64,000 nucleotides of DNA, taken from Parietaria judaica (taxonomy: Eukaryota > Streptophyta > Magnoliopsida > Rosales > Urticaceae). The position numbers and the translations under genes are program-made. The notes beneath the pieces are model-generated. The model made no database searches, had not been told where the DNA came from, and saw nothing but the letters and a program-made list of their open reading frames with translations. Below are positions 48,996 through 60,791 of this stretch, in pieces; the stretch's first letter is position 1, and each line of letters begins with the position of its first letter. Location of the stretch: positions 9,455,501 to 9,519,500 of the forward strand of contig OX940870.1 of NCBI GenBank assembly GCA_954871525.1, given 5' to 3'.

Positions 48996-49443
48996 GAGAT
49001 AATAGCGGCATAAGTCCTCAACCTTTACTCAACTGGGGCGGCATAGCCCCAGCCCCATTTAATAGCGGTATAAGTACCAAAATATGATTTCCGTCCATAT
49101 TTGACTAACGGAAGTAGTCAACGTTTGCGTGGTCAGCTTCTCATCAACATGGACGCCACGTAATCCGACATGTCACCATACACGTCATCTTCGGGTCATC
49201 AAATTTAATGCAATCGCCATTAATTTTGCATTAAATTTGATGACGCGAGGATGACATGTATGGTGACATGTCGGCTTACGTGGCGTCCACGTTGACGAGA
49301 AGCTAACCACGCAAACGTTGACTACTTCCGTTAGTCAAATATGGACGGAAATCATCTTTTGGTACTTATACCGCTATTAAATGGGGCTGGGGCTATGCCG
49401 CCCCAGTTGAGTAAAGGTTGAGGACTTATGCCGCTATTATCCC
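48996..49443. mobile_element. Mutator-like foldback element 2, 448 bp
   Basis: Perfect 9-bp target duplication TTTTAAATA (48987-48995 and 49444-49452). Ends GAGATAATAGCGGCATAAGT / ACTTATGCCGCTATTATCCC share the outer 14-16 bases with element 1. Almost the entire length is one inverted repeat with a loop near 49210-49225. Its left duplication overlaps the right duplication of element 1. Confidence 0.92.
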
Positions 49444-49452
49444 TTTTAAATA

Positions 49453-50191
49453 TTATCGTTGAAAATAAACGACAATACCGTTGAGTAGCTAAATATATAA
49501 CGCGTTGGATAACTCAACAGTAAATTATTTTCAAATTAAATTTTAAAATACACCTAAAACCCTGTTTTCTATATTTTCACTCAATATTATTTTATTATAT
49601 GTTTATATACATTATAAATATATGAAAATAATTATTACTTTTGTACATATGACATTTTTATTTATTTGATGATTGTTTCATTTATAATATTTTCTAAAAA
49701 TTAATATGAGATTTTTAATTATTTAAAAATTCTCTTAAATAACCATATCACTATATGTTCATTATTATTAATCACATTTTTAAGAAAAACAAATAAAATC
49801 ATCTAATAAATAAGTTTTTATTTTTATTCTTTTACTCTTTAAAAAGAAAAACACAGTTATGTACCAAACAATTATCTCGAAACAATAAGCAAAAATGTAT
49901 TACAAATAAAAACTGAAAACAAAAACAAAAAAATACTATTCGAATTAACTACCAAACTTCTTTCAATTCAGCAAACTAGAAAACGACAGTAAAACTAAAA
50001 AAAGATAAGATATCCGAAAACGACATTGTTGTCAAATTATCCATAACTGTCGATAGTGACGGAACTAATCTACACGGAAGCGTTACCGAGACTCGACGCA
50101 GAGCAGTCAAGCTGGCCGTCATTAGTGCGTTTTTTTAGCGCAAACTGAGAGATGCGAGATTCAGGGTGTAACCAGAAACTCCGATTGAGAG
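49453..50191. other. AT-rich spacer between Mutator-like and hAT elements
   Basis: No gene or clear repeat. 50040-50190 is less AT-rich and could be degraded exon or element sequence that I do not recognise. Confidence 0.5.
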
Positions 50192-50199
50192 ATTGATAG

Positions 50200-53100
50200 T
50201 AGTCCTGCAAATGTGGGAGGGCACGGATATCCGTGCTCTCTATTTTTTTATTTTTTTTTTGTCGGAGTCGGATTAATCCGTGTCCGGATTTTCTCGGACC
50301 CGGATTAATCCGACTCCGTATTTTTTTTTTAATTTTTTTTTGAAAATTGCATTTCAGTCCTTTTATTTAAAAAAATGTTGTACATACGGCTTTTAGAGTT
50401 CTTGTACACGGGTTTAGAGTTCAAAATTCAAATTATAGTTTACGGTTTTTACGGTTTTGAGATTCAAATTTCAAATTTCAAGTAGGATATAAACATAGAG
50501 ATATATAAATAATGGGCCTCGTTAAAACCTCTCCGAGACCCCCAAACGGGTGCGACTCGGGCGAGGAAAGAGCGCCCTAATGTTTTTATTAATAATAAAA
50601 GCAAATACAAAATAAAAACTACAATTACAAACCGATTACTCCGAGGGGTTCGCCACATTAAGCTCGTTGAAATAGTCTAACAACTCGGCGTCTATCATTT
50701 GATTATCTTGTTTAGGTTTTTCGGCCAAAATCCAATCCTTGGAAAGCATGAGGATTTCGACCAAAAATGCATTCGTTGACTTGCGCCGAGCCTCCAATAG
50801 TCGTCCCGCCAAAGAGAAAGCGGCTTCCGATGAAACCGTGGAGACCGGAACGGTGAGAATATCGCGAGCCACCAATGATAAAACCGGGTACTCAAGACGA
50901 TTTACGTGCCACCATTCAAGTATGTCGAGGCCTTCATCGGGACACGGTGCCGGTGGAAGGTTACAAAAGACGTCGTACTCATTGATTCTTCGGCGATGTA
51001 CTCTTCGGGGACGACGACCTCCGGAACTAGTGGCGCTTGCTCCGCTATGTTGTGACCCCGCCGGACTTCAAACCCGTCGATGATCCTCCATGACCACCGG
51101 AATGAGTGAGGTTGTAAAACACCCGATGCGTCGAAACATAGGGCGCTCAGGGTGCGTTTGTCGGGGGTGGCGTCGGGATGTGATCCGTGTCTCCTAGTTG
51201 CTCCATGTCCTCGTAGTACTTCGTCTCGTACTCCTTGTAAAGAAGACGCATCTTTAATTCGGCGTCGGGATAGTCTTCGTCAAGGTACGGATCTCCCGTC
51301 AATTGTTGCATCATCGCCAAGATCGCCTGCAATTTACCAAGCTTTAATGTAGGATCTATGATTATAGCCGCACAAAACAAAAACGGAATATGCTTCCAAT
51401 AAACCTTAAACTTTTCAATCATCGGAGTCATCGGTACTCTTGTCCGTTGATGAAGTTCGTCACTAGCTCCTTGTACGGTATGATCGACTCCAACATCAAG
51501 TAGGTAGAATTCCACCGGATAGGCATATCCGGTGAGAACACTCTCTCCGCTTTGTGATAAGCCCTGCAACATTCTAACCAAGACTCCGTGCGCATAGTAG
51601 ATGATCGTATGTATATAATGGCATTTCTAATTTTAGTGATGCTTGGCGAAATAATAGTTAACCCCGCTTGAACAATCAAATTGATAATATGGCATGCACA
51701 TCTTTGATGAAAATAATCGGCCCTAAAATTATCAAGACTATCATTTAATACATCAACGGTTATGTTGTGGGGGCTAGCATTATCCAACGTAATCGAAACA
51801 ACACGATTGTTAAGGTTCCAAAAAGTCAACACATTCAAAATAGCCTCGGCAATGTTAACCCCGGTATGACGAACACGCATCGGTTTGAATCCTAAAATAC
51901 GCTTTTCCAATTTCCAATCATCATTAATAAAATGGGCTACAACGGAAATGTAATCGTCGTTAGCGTGACCTTTCCAACAATCCGAGGTTAAAGCAAACTT
52001 ATACGATGCATCTTGAAATAATTTGTTTAACTCGACTCTTTGTTCGTCATAATATTGAATAATCGTCTCTCTAGTTACATGACGCGAGACATACCGATAG
52101 TTTATCGGGGCGATGAAGGCTAAAAACTCGTTTAAACCATCTCCCTCGGAAAATGATATCGGTAAACCATCGCGTATGATAAATCTAGCGAGAGCTTTCT
52201 TATAAATGACATCGGATAGGCGACTTACCTCCTCGACCTTTTTACGCTTTCGGCATACTTCGGCGTGGGCTTTTAGGTACGATGTGCCTTGAGTTTTTGG
52301 ATCGGCCGGCTTTAGGTCTCCACAAGTTCGACATTTTCCAAATCTTTCCTCTTTTCCTGTCGTTGGATTAAGTATATAAATCGGAACAAAATCATTTCGC
52401 CATACCGGGGATGTTAGGTTCTTCCTCTTTCTCGGCTTTGGTGCCCTATTTGCCGGCGGTGGCGGAATATAGGAGGTCGGCCACGTGGCCGACCACGACC
52501 TCGGACCGGTTGTTCTTCTACTTCGTCGTTCTCCTCGTCTTCATCACCGTCCTCCTCTACGTCGCCGTCGTCGCCGTTCTCCTCGTCCCCGCCTTCGGGT
52601 TCGTAATTCGGGTCGTTGTTCATCGATGGTGAAGCCTCACGATATTGGTGATGTTGCATTTGAGCATTGTAAGCTTCTTCCGCGCTCGTCCACTCCGGAA
52701 TATTACATGAAGCATTTTGAAGCAAGTTAGTAAAACCACCAAATTGTTGACCATACATTACCGGAATTGGTGGCGGCGGTGCCGGTGGTTGACTTGAGGA
52801 ACCCGGAGCATTTTGTTGATAAACACCGGCATAATATGTATGGTTGTTGATTTGATGTTGTAGCGGGGTTGAATGCGGCGGCGGCGGATTACTATTCACC
52901 GAGCCGGTTTCGGAACCGGCCCGTCCTTTTCCTTTGTTGGAATTAGGCATAATAACTAAATAAAACTATATTATAACTAAATAAAACTATTTTTTTTGTT
53001 TTTCAAAGTATTACTAATAACTAGATAAGTAACAAAACTATAATATAAGAGTATTAATATAATTATAAGGTAGAAAAACTATAGCTTAAAACTGATTTTT

Positions 53101-53511
53101 TTTTGAGAGTTTGAGAGCAAGAATCGGATTTTGAGAGAAAATGAGATGAAGAGAAGGTGTTGGTGAAAAAAATGAGGGAGAATTGTTGGTTTTATAGGAA
53201 AAAAATTGAGAGAATCGAGTAAAGTGGTGTATTAATTTCCAACGTTCAAAAATCAGGCCCCTGTCTGCAATTGCAGACTTTAATATTTCGTTTTCTGCGC
53301 ATAGAGCCGTTGCCAACGGCTCTATGATCACGCCCGTACACGTGGCGTGATCAACGGCTCTCAACAGAGAGCCGTTTGATTTTTTTTAATTTTTTTTAAC
53401 TGTCGGACCCAGATTAATCCGGGTCCGTGATTTTGTCGGACCCGGACATCCGGGTCCGTAAAAAAAAATGGAGGGTCCGGCTAATCCGGCCCTCCCACAT
53501 TTACGGGACTA
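50200..53511 (-). mobile_element. hAT (Ac-like) DNA transposon, 3312 bp, decayed
   Basis: Perfect 8-bp target duplication ATTGATAG at 50192-50199 and 53512-53519. Ends TAGTCCTGCAAATGTGGGAG and, in complement, TAGTCCCGTAAATGTGGGAG: 18 of 20 identical. Subterminal repeats TCGGACCCGGATTAATCCG occur near both ends, and GAGCCGTTG/CAACGGCTC palindromes around 53306-53373. It encodes a minus-strand hAT transposase that is no longer intact. Confidence 0.95.
50636..52950 (-). pseudogene. hAT transposase with BED zinc finger, frameshifted and internally deleted
   Basis: Begins MPNSNKGKGRAGSETGS at 52950 with a Pro-rich then very acidic region. A shift of one base between about 52430 and 52500 is needed to enter the BED finger (LTSPVWRNDFVPIYI ... 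CRTCGDLKPAD ... SYLKAHAEVC, about 52260-52420). The catalytic core follows: FALTSDCWKGHANDDYISVV, VSITLDNASPHN, CACHIINLIVQAGL, MPIRWNSTYLML. Near 51430 the frame is lost and a stretch normally separating this from the next block is missing; PMIEKFKVYWKHIPFLFCAA continues in another frame. The C-terminal dimerisation segment LTVPVSTVSSEAAFSLAGRL (about 50790-50865) is in yet another frame and ends at 50636. Judged non-functional. Confidence 0.9.
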
Positions 53512-53519
53512 ATTGATAG

Positions 53520-53959
53520 TGGATCGAGATTTACAAGCTGCAAGTCGACGTACCTCCCACACTGGGAGCGAACCACTATAATTTTGGTGTCGATTTCAAT
53601 TTCGTTTTATCGCTTTTTTATTGTTTTTTGCCCTAACAGCGTAAACAGTACCTGAAATTTTAGATGGAAAAATGGGCACACTGCATTAACACACCTAAGG
53701 TATAGTCTGTAATGTACTTACAAAATGGATTAATGCTTAATCAGAGAGATTTTATTAGGTGAAAAATATTGTCACCTACAAAAAATGATCTACAATTCTA
53801 TATACATCGCTTCCAATTTTTCTCAAGAAGCAAATGAAGACTACATCATTATTTGTTCCCCGTCTCAATGAAGAAAAACCAAGCACTTTCACTTAAGGAT
53901 CTTCACTGCCGTTTCTTTGCTTAAAATCAACCTGCGAGAAAAGCTTTTGCTTTCAACGC
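53520..53959. other. 3' flank of MAPKKK5-like gene
   Basis: No gene. Likely 3' UTR next to 53960; AT-rich elsewhere. Confidence 0.5.
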
Positions 53960-56900
53960 TCACATTGAGAGCGTGACGGGTGACGTGGCATTGCCGTAAT
54001 AAGGCGGGCTTGTATTGGCTATCCCGAAGAAATCAAACTTGTCCTTGCTGCTATCTCTGTGAACCTGCAACCTCTCCTGCACAACAAAACCGAATACTTA
54101 GTTGAAAGTAACGTAGACCCCGGCTTTGATTTGGTTTAAGCGGTGTTGAAAACCGGATTCCGGATAATAGGTAACTGAAACCTGATTTTGAAATCATAGA
54201 GTAAAAAGAATGTCATACTAAAATAATATAATTTGTTTCAGAACCCGATTTTTTCAACCCTGTTTCAAAGAACCCGGGTACCTCTCTTTAGAATAAGAAC
54301 ACATGAAAGTCGGGTTCGGTTTCACTTGATTTTAAATATTCACGTTTTCTATCGACGGTAAATTATTCATTTACAATTTTAAATATTCATCATTATGTAC
54401 ATTTGCTGGGTTTATTTACCATTATGTGCACCAAATAAGAACTCTGTGTCGTCGGCGATACACTCTGATTATGCAAATTGTGAACAAAAGCATGCTCAAG
54501 AAGCTTCGCGGCCGAAGGACGATCCGCAGGGTTTCTCTGGAAGCAGCATTTCAAGAAATCCTTCCCTTCAGAGGACAGATTCTCCGGAACCGGCGGTGTT
54601 CTGTTCAACACCTTGAACATGGCTTGTGGCTGCCAAGAGAGATAACAAAAAACGTTAAGATATCGTAAAGAGCAGTCTGTAATATTCACTATTCGTCGTG
54701 TCTTTGCAAACCGAACTGCGGAAAGGTCAATGAAAATGGCGTACCGGGGTGAAATCGCTCCACGGGGGTTTTCCGGTGAACATCTCGATGATTGTACAGC
54801 CCAAGCTCCAGATATCTACGGCAAAGGCCAGGTAAGAATTGCCGTTCTGCATCGCCGCTTTTATGACCTGCCAAATAAATCATGAGCATTCATTGCAGGT
54901 AACTAAATGACATAATGAAACTGAGTAACTAACTAACTAACTACCTCAGGGGCCATCCAGTAGGGGCTTCCTTTCAAAGAAAGGTCATAGGAATGCCCAG
55001 TCAGCTGAACAACACAAACCAACACTAATTAGAAGGGTATGCTCGGGTAAATCACAACCAGATCCCGGGCTGGGGTTCCATCGGCCTTGTCCCGTTCTTT
55101 TTAAGTTCGAAACTCGGCCAGGCTGACCCGGGTTTTGGAATTACACAACGATTTTGAAAATGTTTGAAAACGACAAAAACAAATGACGAAACAATTTAAA
55201 GTCCGAAGTTCACCCATGGCCAGGTCCTCGGTTTAACTAAAAATACTAAAACCGAGCACCGGTCTTATTTTTGAAAGCCAAGCCCAGTCCTTATTTTATA
55301 GACAGGGACGGGGCCAGACCCGACTTCCGGTTTTTTGATTGACAAAACTCACGTGCTTTGCCATTCCAAAGTCAGCGAGCTTGACCACACCCGAAGCATC
55401 AACCAGCAGATTCGCACCTTTGATATCCCTGCACACTCGAACAAATCCAACGGTTTCACAAACAAGATTAAACTGTTTCATATTCTTCTTTATCTATACA
55501 AGACTGTCCTTGTTTTCCCACCTGTGAATAGTTTTCGTGGCGTGCAAGTAAGCCAACCCGGAGAGGATGTGGCGCGTGAAGTTGCGAACCACGGACTCGG
55601 TCATGGCCCCGCAGTGCTCGCGGACGTACTTGTTGATCGATCCCGGGTACACGTACTCCAAATATATGTAGAAACGATCATCTACCTGCAAAAAAGAAGA
55701 AGAAGCGTTGACTCGGTCAACCTTGCTTGGAGTTGACTCGGTCAAACGATCTCATTTATGAAACAGGAAACTACGTACTACTTCACTGCCGTAATATTGA
55801 ACAATGTTCGGGTGCTTCAGTTGACGAAGAACTCTGATTTCCTGAGACAAATGTATAAAAAAAAAAATAAAAAAAATTAGTTAATGACACGAAGAAACTG
55901 TAAAATATATTTTTATATATATATATAATATTTGTTATAAAATAGTAATGAAATTACTTGCTCTAATTGTTTTATACATTCGGCTGATTTGGGATCATCG
56001 GGAATTAGATCTACTTCCTTCATCGCACAAAGAGCCCCTGTCTCTCTGTCATAAAATAATAAAAAACATAATAAGAACAAAAATCCCCACAAATATGACA
56101 GAGAGACGTGACACGTGGAATTTAACGAATAGGTACGATTAAAACAAGAACGTTTTCAAATTTTAGAGACATTTACTTTCAAAAGAAGTTGCGATCATTT
56201 GATTGAAATTTTGTATTTATGAATACTTATGCTGTTAATTTAAAAAAAAATTTACTTAATTCATTTGGTTATTCTGTTTTCCCCGGCATATTTGAAATTT
56301 GTACGGTGTACATATTATAGTGTACATACTATAATAGAGCCTTGTTAAATTAATATTCGATAAATTAATACTTTCGATTAAATTATTCTTTTGTATAGTC
56401 TTCGATTCTAATTAACATTATTAAATTAAAATTCTATAAATTAATAACCTCAATAATATAATAATAAAATTTAATTTTTCTCTTTTCAGTTAGTTTGGTT
56501 CCTTACTTGTTGGTTCCAAGGTAAACACTTCCGAAAGTGCCGCGGCCGATGAGCTTCCCCTTTTGCCATTGGCCTTTCATCGACGGTGGCGACGACAAGC
56601 ACGGCCCTTCTCCGCAATTAATCCCGCCAGCTGGTGCCGGCACCGTGCAATTAGCCCCCGGAGGTAGTGGAAGCGGCACAGCCTGCGAACTCTCGCACTG
56701 CGACTTATGGTGCAGTGGAAAAGTCACGGCCTTGCTTGGTTTCCCATTCCCTCGCAGCGAGTTTCTCGGCACCGCACAGCGTGGCGGAGAGTTTCCGGCG
56801 CTGCGGGGATCGGAGAAATCCCTGGGCACCATGAAGAACCGCGAGGCGTCCGCAGGAGAGGATCTCCGCGGGCTCGCGGCGGGGCTTGTGGGAGCGCTCT

Positions 56901-57921
56901 TAGACGGAATGCTCACGCGAAGGTTTAGAGGCTCCGACGGTCTGATCTCGTGTCTGCTGACATGGTCGGAGCCGTTGGGGTGATTGCGTGGGAACAGCAT
57001 GATGTCACCAGTACTTGATCTTATTGCGCTGTTCATTGTCGGGGAGCTCGGGAATCCGGCGAAGCTCCGGCCCAAGTTTGAGTCTTGATAGAGCCTATTG
57101 CTATGACCCCGTTTGCTCGCGGTTTTGATTGGATTTCCGGCTGTTTGTTCGGTATCTTTTCGACAACTACATTGCATTCATCAACTGTAAGATTACAAAA
57201 TTTGATTGTTGTAACTAATTGTAACGGATTACTGCGGATTATTTATTACTAACCGTTTCAATCACCTCTATTGAAATTTGAACCGTATTTGGTTCCGGTT
57301 TTCCAGTTCTTGAAAATACATAACAGTTTTTGATTTTTTTCGGTAACCGATTTCAAACGGGTAAAATACATAACGTGGATCACCGATACTATGGTTGGGT
57401 AAAAAAAACATTTTTTTTTTACGGTTTTCAAACATATTCAGAAAATAATACCGGTTTCCGGTTATTTATTGAATCTGAATTGGTTAAAAGCGCCGGTTTC
57501 CTCCAAAAATATCAATTTATAAACCGGAATCAGAAACTGGTATATAAAGTATCTACAAGCATCATTACCTCCCCGCCGGTGGGCTAACTTTTTGGAAATA
57601 AGGCGCGTCGGGGAGCGGCAGAGGCTGCGGCACCCCAGAGAACGACCAGTGCTCCCGGCCCGGCGGCGACCACCGCAGCTTCTGCACCGACTCCGGCGAC
57701 GTCGGCGACGAGCGAGACCGCTCGCTGAGGTGGCCGATCCCGAGCTCGTGGTCGCTGACGTAGCGCAGCCTCCTCTGGCGCGTGAGCCGCCTCTGCGCCA
57801 GCGACTCCTCCTCCGCCTCGCCGTGTCTCCGGAGCGAAGCAGAAGACGGCGAGGCCTTGCCGGAATTCCTGGGATACGTGGTTTCATCAAGTCCAGCCTT
57901 GGCAGAGTTCCGCGGAGACAT
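53960..57921 (-). CDS. MAPKKK5: MAPKKK5-like MEKK-type protein kinase, 636 aa
   Basis: Ten exons, minus strand: 57569-57921, 56507-57166, 55958-56045, 55782-55841, 55522-55685, 55353-55428, 54945-55004, 54745-54867, 54420-54629, 53960-54076; all GT-AG and in frame. A Ser/Pro-rich N-terminal half (about 315 residues) with [18 protein letters not shown] precedes the kinase domain: glycine loop GRGTFG 325-330, catalytic lysine K347 in [25 protein letters not shown] 441-448, DFG 461-463, GSPYWMAPE 479-487, [19 protein letters not shown]. This is the MEKK subgroup of plant MAP3Ks; in Arabidopsis MAPKKK5 links chitin/PAMP receptor-like cytoplasmic kinases to MKK4/5 and MPK3/6. Exon 9 has two in-frame donors, GTAAAT (used here) and GTGCAC five codons earlier. 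Exon 2 acceptor is the second of two nearby AGs; the first would give a stop. Confidence 0.94.
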
Positions 57922-60791
57922 GGTTACATGGAATTTTGGAGTGGATCAGCAGACGGAGAGTGCGATTAATGGCGTTTATTATTATTATTGGGGTTGTGTG
58001 GGGAAAGTCGCGGGAGGTTTCTGCGTGGAAAGTTGGTGGGTCAAGAGTTTGACATTGTTGGGTTGGGGTTATCTCAAAGGAGGAGCTGTTCGGAGTCAGA
58101 AACACGACGTCGCATGTTCACACCGGACACTGAATTCTGAAACAGACAACAAAACATATGGGGCTCTCTCTTACCAATATTACTTTTCTCAAAATTATAA
58201 CTCAAATATCACATTCACAATATTACTTTTTACCAAGTTTTTTTTTTCTTTACGAACATGAACATGCTGCATGTTGATGGACAAGCCGACGAGCTGATTA
58301 GAAAAGAAAACAAAAAGAGCATGTGCGTGTTGTAAATACTGCATAAATATCACATGTCGCATACCGATAGAAGTATCGATGGAAATTCTGAAAAATAATT
58401 TGAATATTCAAGGAAGATTTTTCTATAGGTCCAAAATTACGTATTTGATAAAGGGTTATTACCGGCATATATTCTCGTTCTTTTGCAAAAATCCGATTTA
58501 TGTTCCCGTTCTTTTTTTTTCGCGGCATATATTCCATAAGTCTTAAAACGTACTCAAAGTCAACCTCCGTTAATATTTCCATCTATGTCCCTAAAAATTC
58601 GATTCAGATTTTGCGAAAAAACTGAAAAGAAAATAAAAGGTTATAGGAGCTCGGGTTTCGGTGGGAAGGTTGATGGCGCCGTCGAAATAGGGAGAAAACG
58701 AGAAGTGCGTGTTTTACCAGAAGTTTAGGGTTTTATCGAATTTCTTCCTCGATTTCATCGTTTTTGGTTTGAAACGACATGCAAAAAATTACTAGCGTCC
58801 CAACAACATTTCAGACAAAGTGGAAAACAACAACGGCTTATGTAGGATTTTATTTCAATACTCTCCAAAATGCGGCTTTCACCAACGTGCCCTGAAATTT
58901 TGCACCATGCTTTTAAGTTTTAACTACTAGTTTTACTTTTAAGGATACAAATATGAGATCAATGATTTACATTGAAAAAAATACTTTTAAAATTTTAATA
59001 TTTTTTGCTCTTTTTCGACTTTGTGAAGTTTAATTTACCATTAACGCCATCGAGACAGAAGTTATCAAACTGCTCGATCTGTAATCGGTGTAACTCTAAT
59101 TTTCTAAACTGCTCGATCTAATTAATTATAGCGAATACATTTTACAACGGATGTATCTCTTCTTTATTCGGTTAAATTATATAATTTTTTATATTCGGAG
59201 TTTTGTTTATTTTGTTATGTTGTTGGATACCAATTTAATTGGAGTTCGAATGTACTTTAGCGAGATTTTAGACATTTATATTCAATTTTTTAAAAGACTA
59301 TAAAATAAAATGCGTGTCTATGACTGTTTTGTCATTATTCATGACACACTTTATTTTGAAAATATAATATAATATGAGAGATAAAAGTCCTTATATAATG
59401 TATATCCTCCTCAAAGATTACGTACTTGAAGGACTATTCAAAGATGATCTAGACTAGACAGTAGAGCAATATTGTTAATTATTATTTATTAATTACTATC
59501 ATTATCGTAATGCTGTACAACACAAAGAGCAAAGTCATTTAAAAAAAACCCAAAGCAAGACCTCTTTAAGAGCAACTTACGTAGTCAACTCAGCGCGCGA
59601 GAGGTCTCAACTCTGAAGCAACGAACACGCGCACTCGGAAATGGTCAATATTACAAATTACATTGACATTAAAACATTATATTAATATAACAAAATAGTC
59701 ACAACAAGCACTCATTTGTGATATTATATACTGAATTTGCATCACTATGTGTACGGTAGAAATACACATAAATATTATAAAAAAAAAAAAATAGGAAATC
59801 AGATTTGAAATGTAACATGGGTTTTGTTGGTTTCGTACGTCAACTGCACTATCAAACAAATGGTGATTAGATCATCTTTGTTTGACTTAATTTGTTGATG
59901 ATATTATGCATATAATATTAACCCTAAAAACAAAAAGACAAGAGATAAGAGTTTTTAGCGTTGACAACATCGTTTCGGACTTCTTCTATGTTATATTAAT
60001 TAGAACCTTCTCTATTAGGACTTTGTTTAATTTGTAGTTCTTTAATGCGACATTTTTTTTAGAAGACACAATTTTCAAACGTAAGACGTGTTTTGTTATT
60101 GAGCTCGATCTAGTATTGGTCAAAATGACAATATTATATACGTAATATGTTTGGTGATGGACGTTACTCGTTATGTATGTTAATATTGTCGTTTCCAGTT
60201 TTTAGATTACAAAGATTGTCGTTTTTTCTTTTCTTTTTAAAGTACTCGTTTTCTCGTTTATATAATTATCATAATGGAAATATTTACGTATGTTGTATGT
60301 GCAAATAACTATGCACCTAACGGAGTCAAACTGCATACTATATAGTTTTTTTGTTTTTATTTTTTGTTTTTTGTCTTCTTTCGGTAATTAGACATGGAAA
60401 GTAAACGAAGTCATGATTCAGCTAATGTAACGGCACGTGTCTTGTCTCCAAAAGGCAAAATAAATATGTGTTTGACCCGTCTATAGAGTTTTTCTTGTGA
60501 TTGCCGTGTTTAGTATGAACCATGACACTACATATAAAGTCATAAACCACATGTTGTGTGTGTGTTGACTTACTACTCTCGATTCTCGAGTGTCAAAATA
60601 ATTAGATCAGTTCTTTTGCCTCTTCATCCATTTACTTTGTTGACAAACCGTAAGTGATGAGTTTATTCCATCGAGTGTCAAGTTTGTCGGAATACATAAG
60701 ACGAGTATCAAGAGTTACATTTACCGGCCGGATTTGTGGTCCAAAATGCCGTGAACATGGATTTTTCGGTTTCAAATTTTTAATATATGAT
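57922..60791. other. Intergenic between MAPKKK5 and the LTR-like unit
   Basis: About 2.9 kb without a supported gene. The first few hundred bases are the MAPKKK5 promoter/leader. Around 58446-58595 a sequence starting GGGTTATTACCGGCATATAT resembles the terminal and inner arm of the Mutator-like foldbacks, but no opposite arm was found. The rest is AT-rich. Confidence 0.5.

Noticed and set aside
52411..52730. Two plus-strand frames opposite the hAT transposase
   Set aside because: Shadows of the acidic/Arg-rich minus-strand transposase N-terminus.
56537..56983. 148-codon plus-strand frame
   Set aside because: Antisense of MAPKKK5 exon 2, whose GC-rich Ser/Pro codons leave the complement open.
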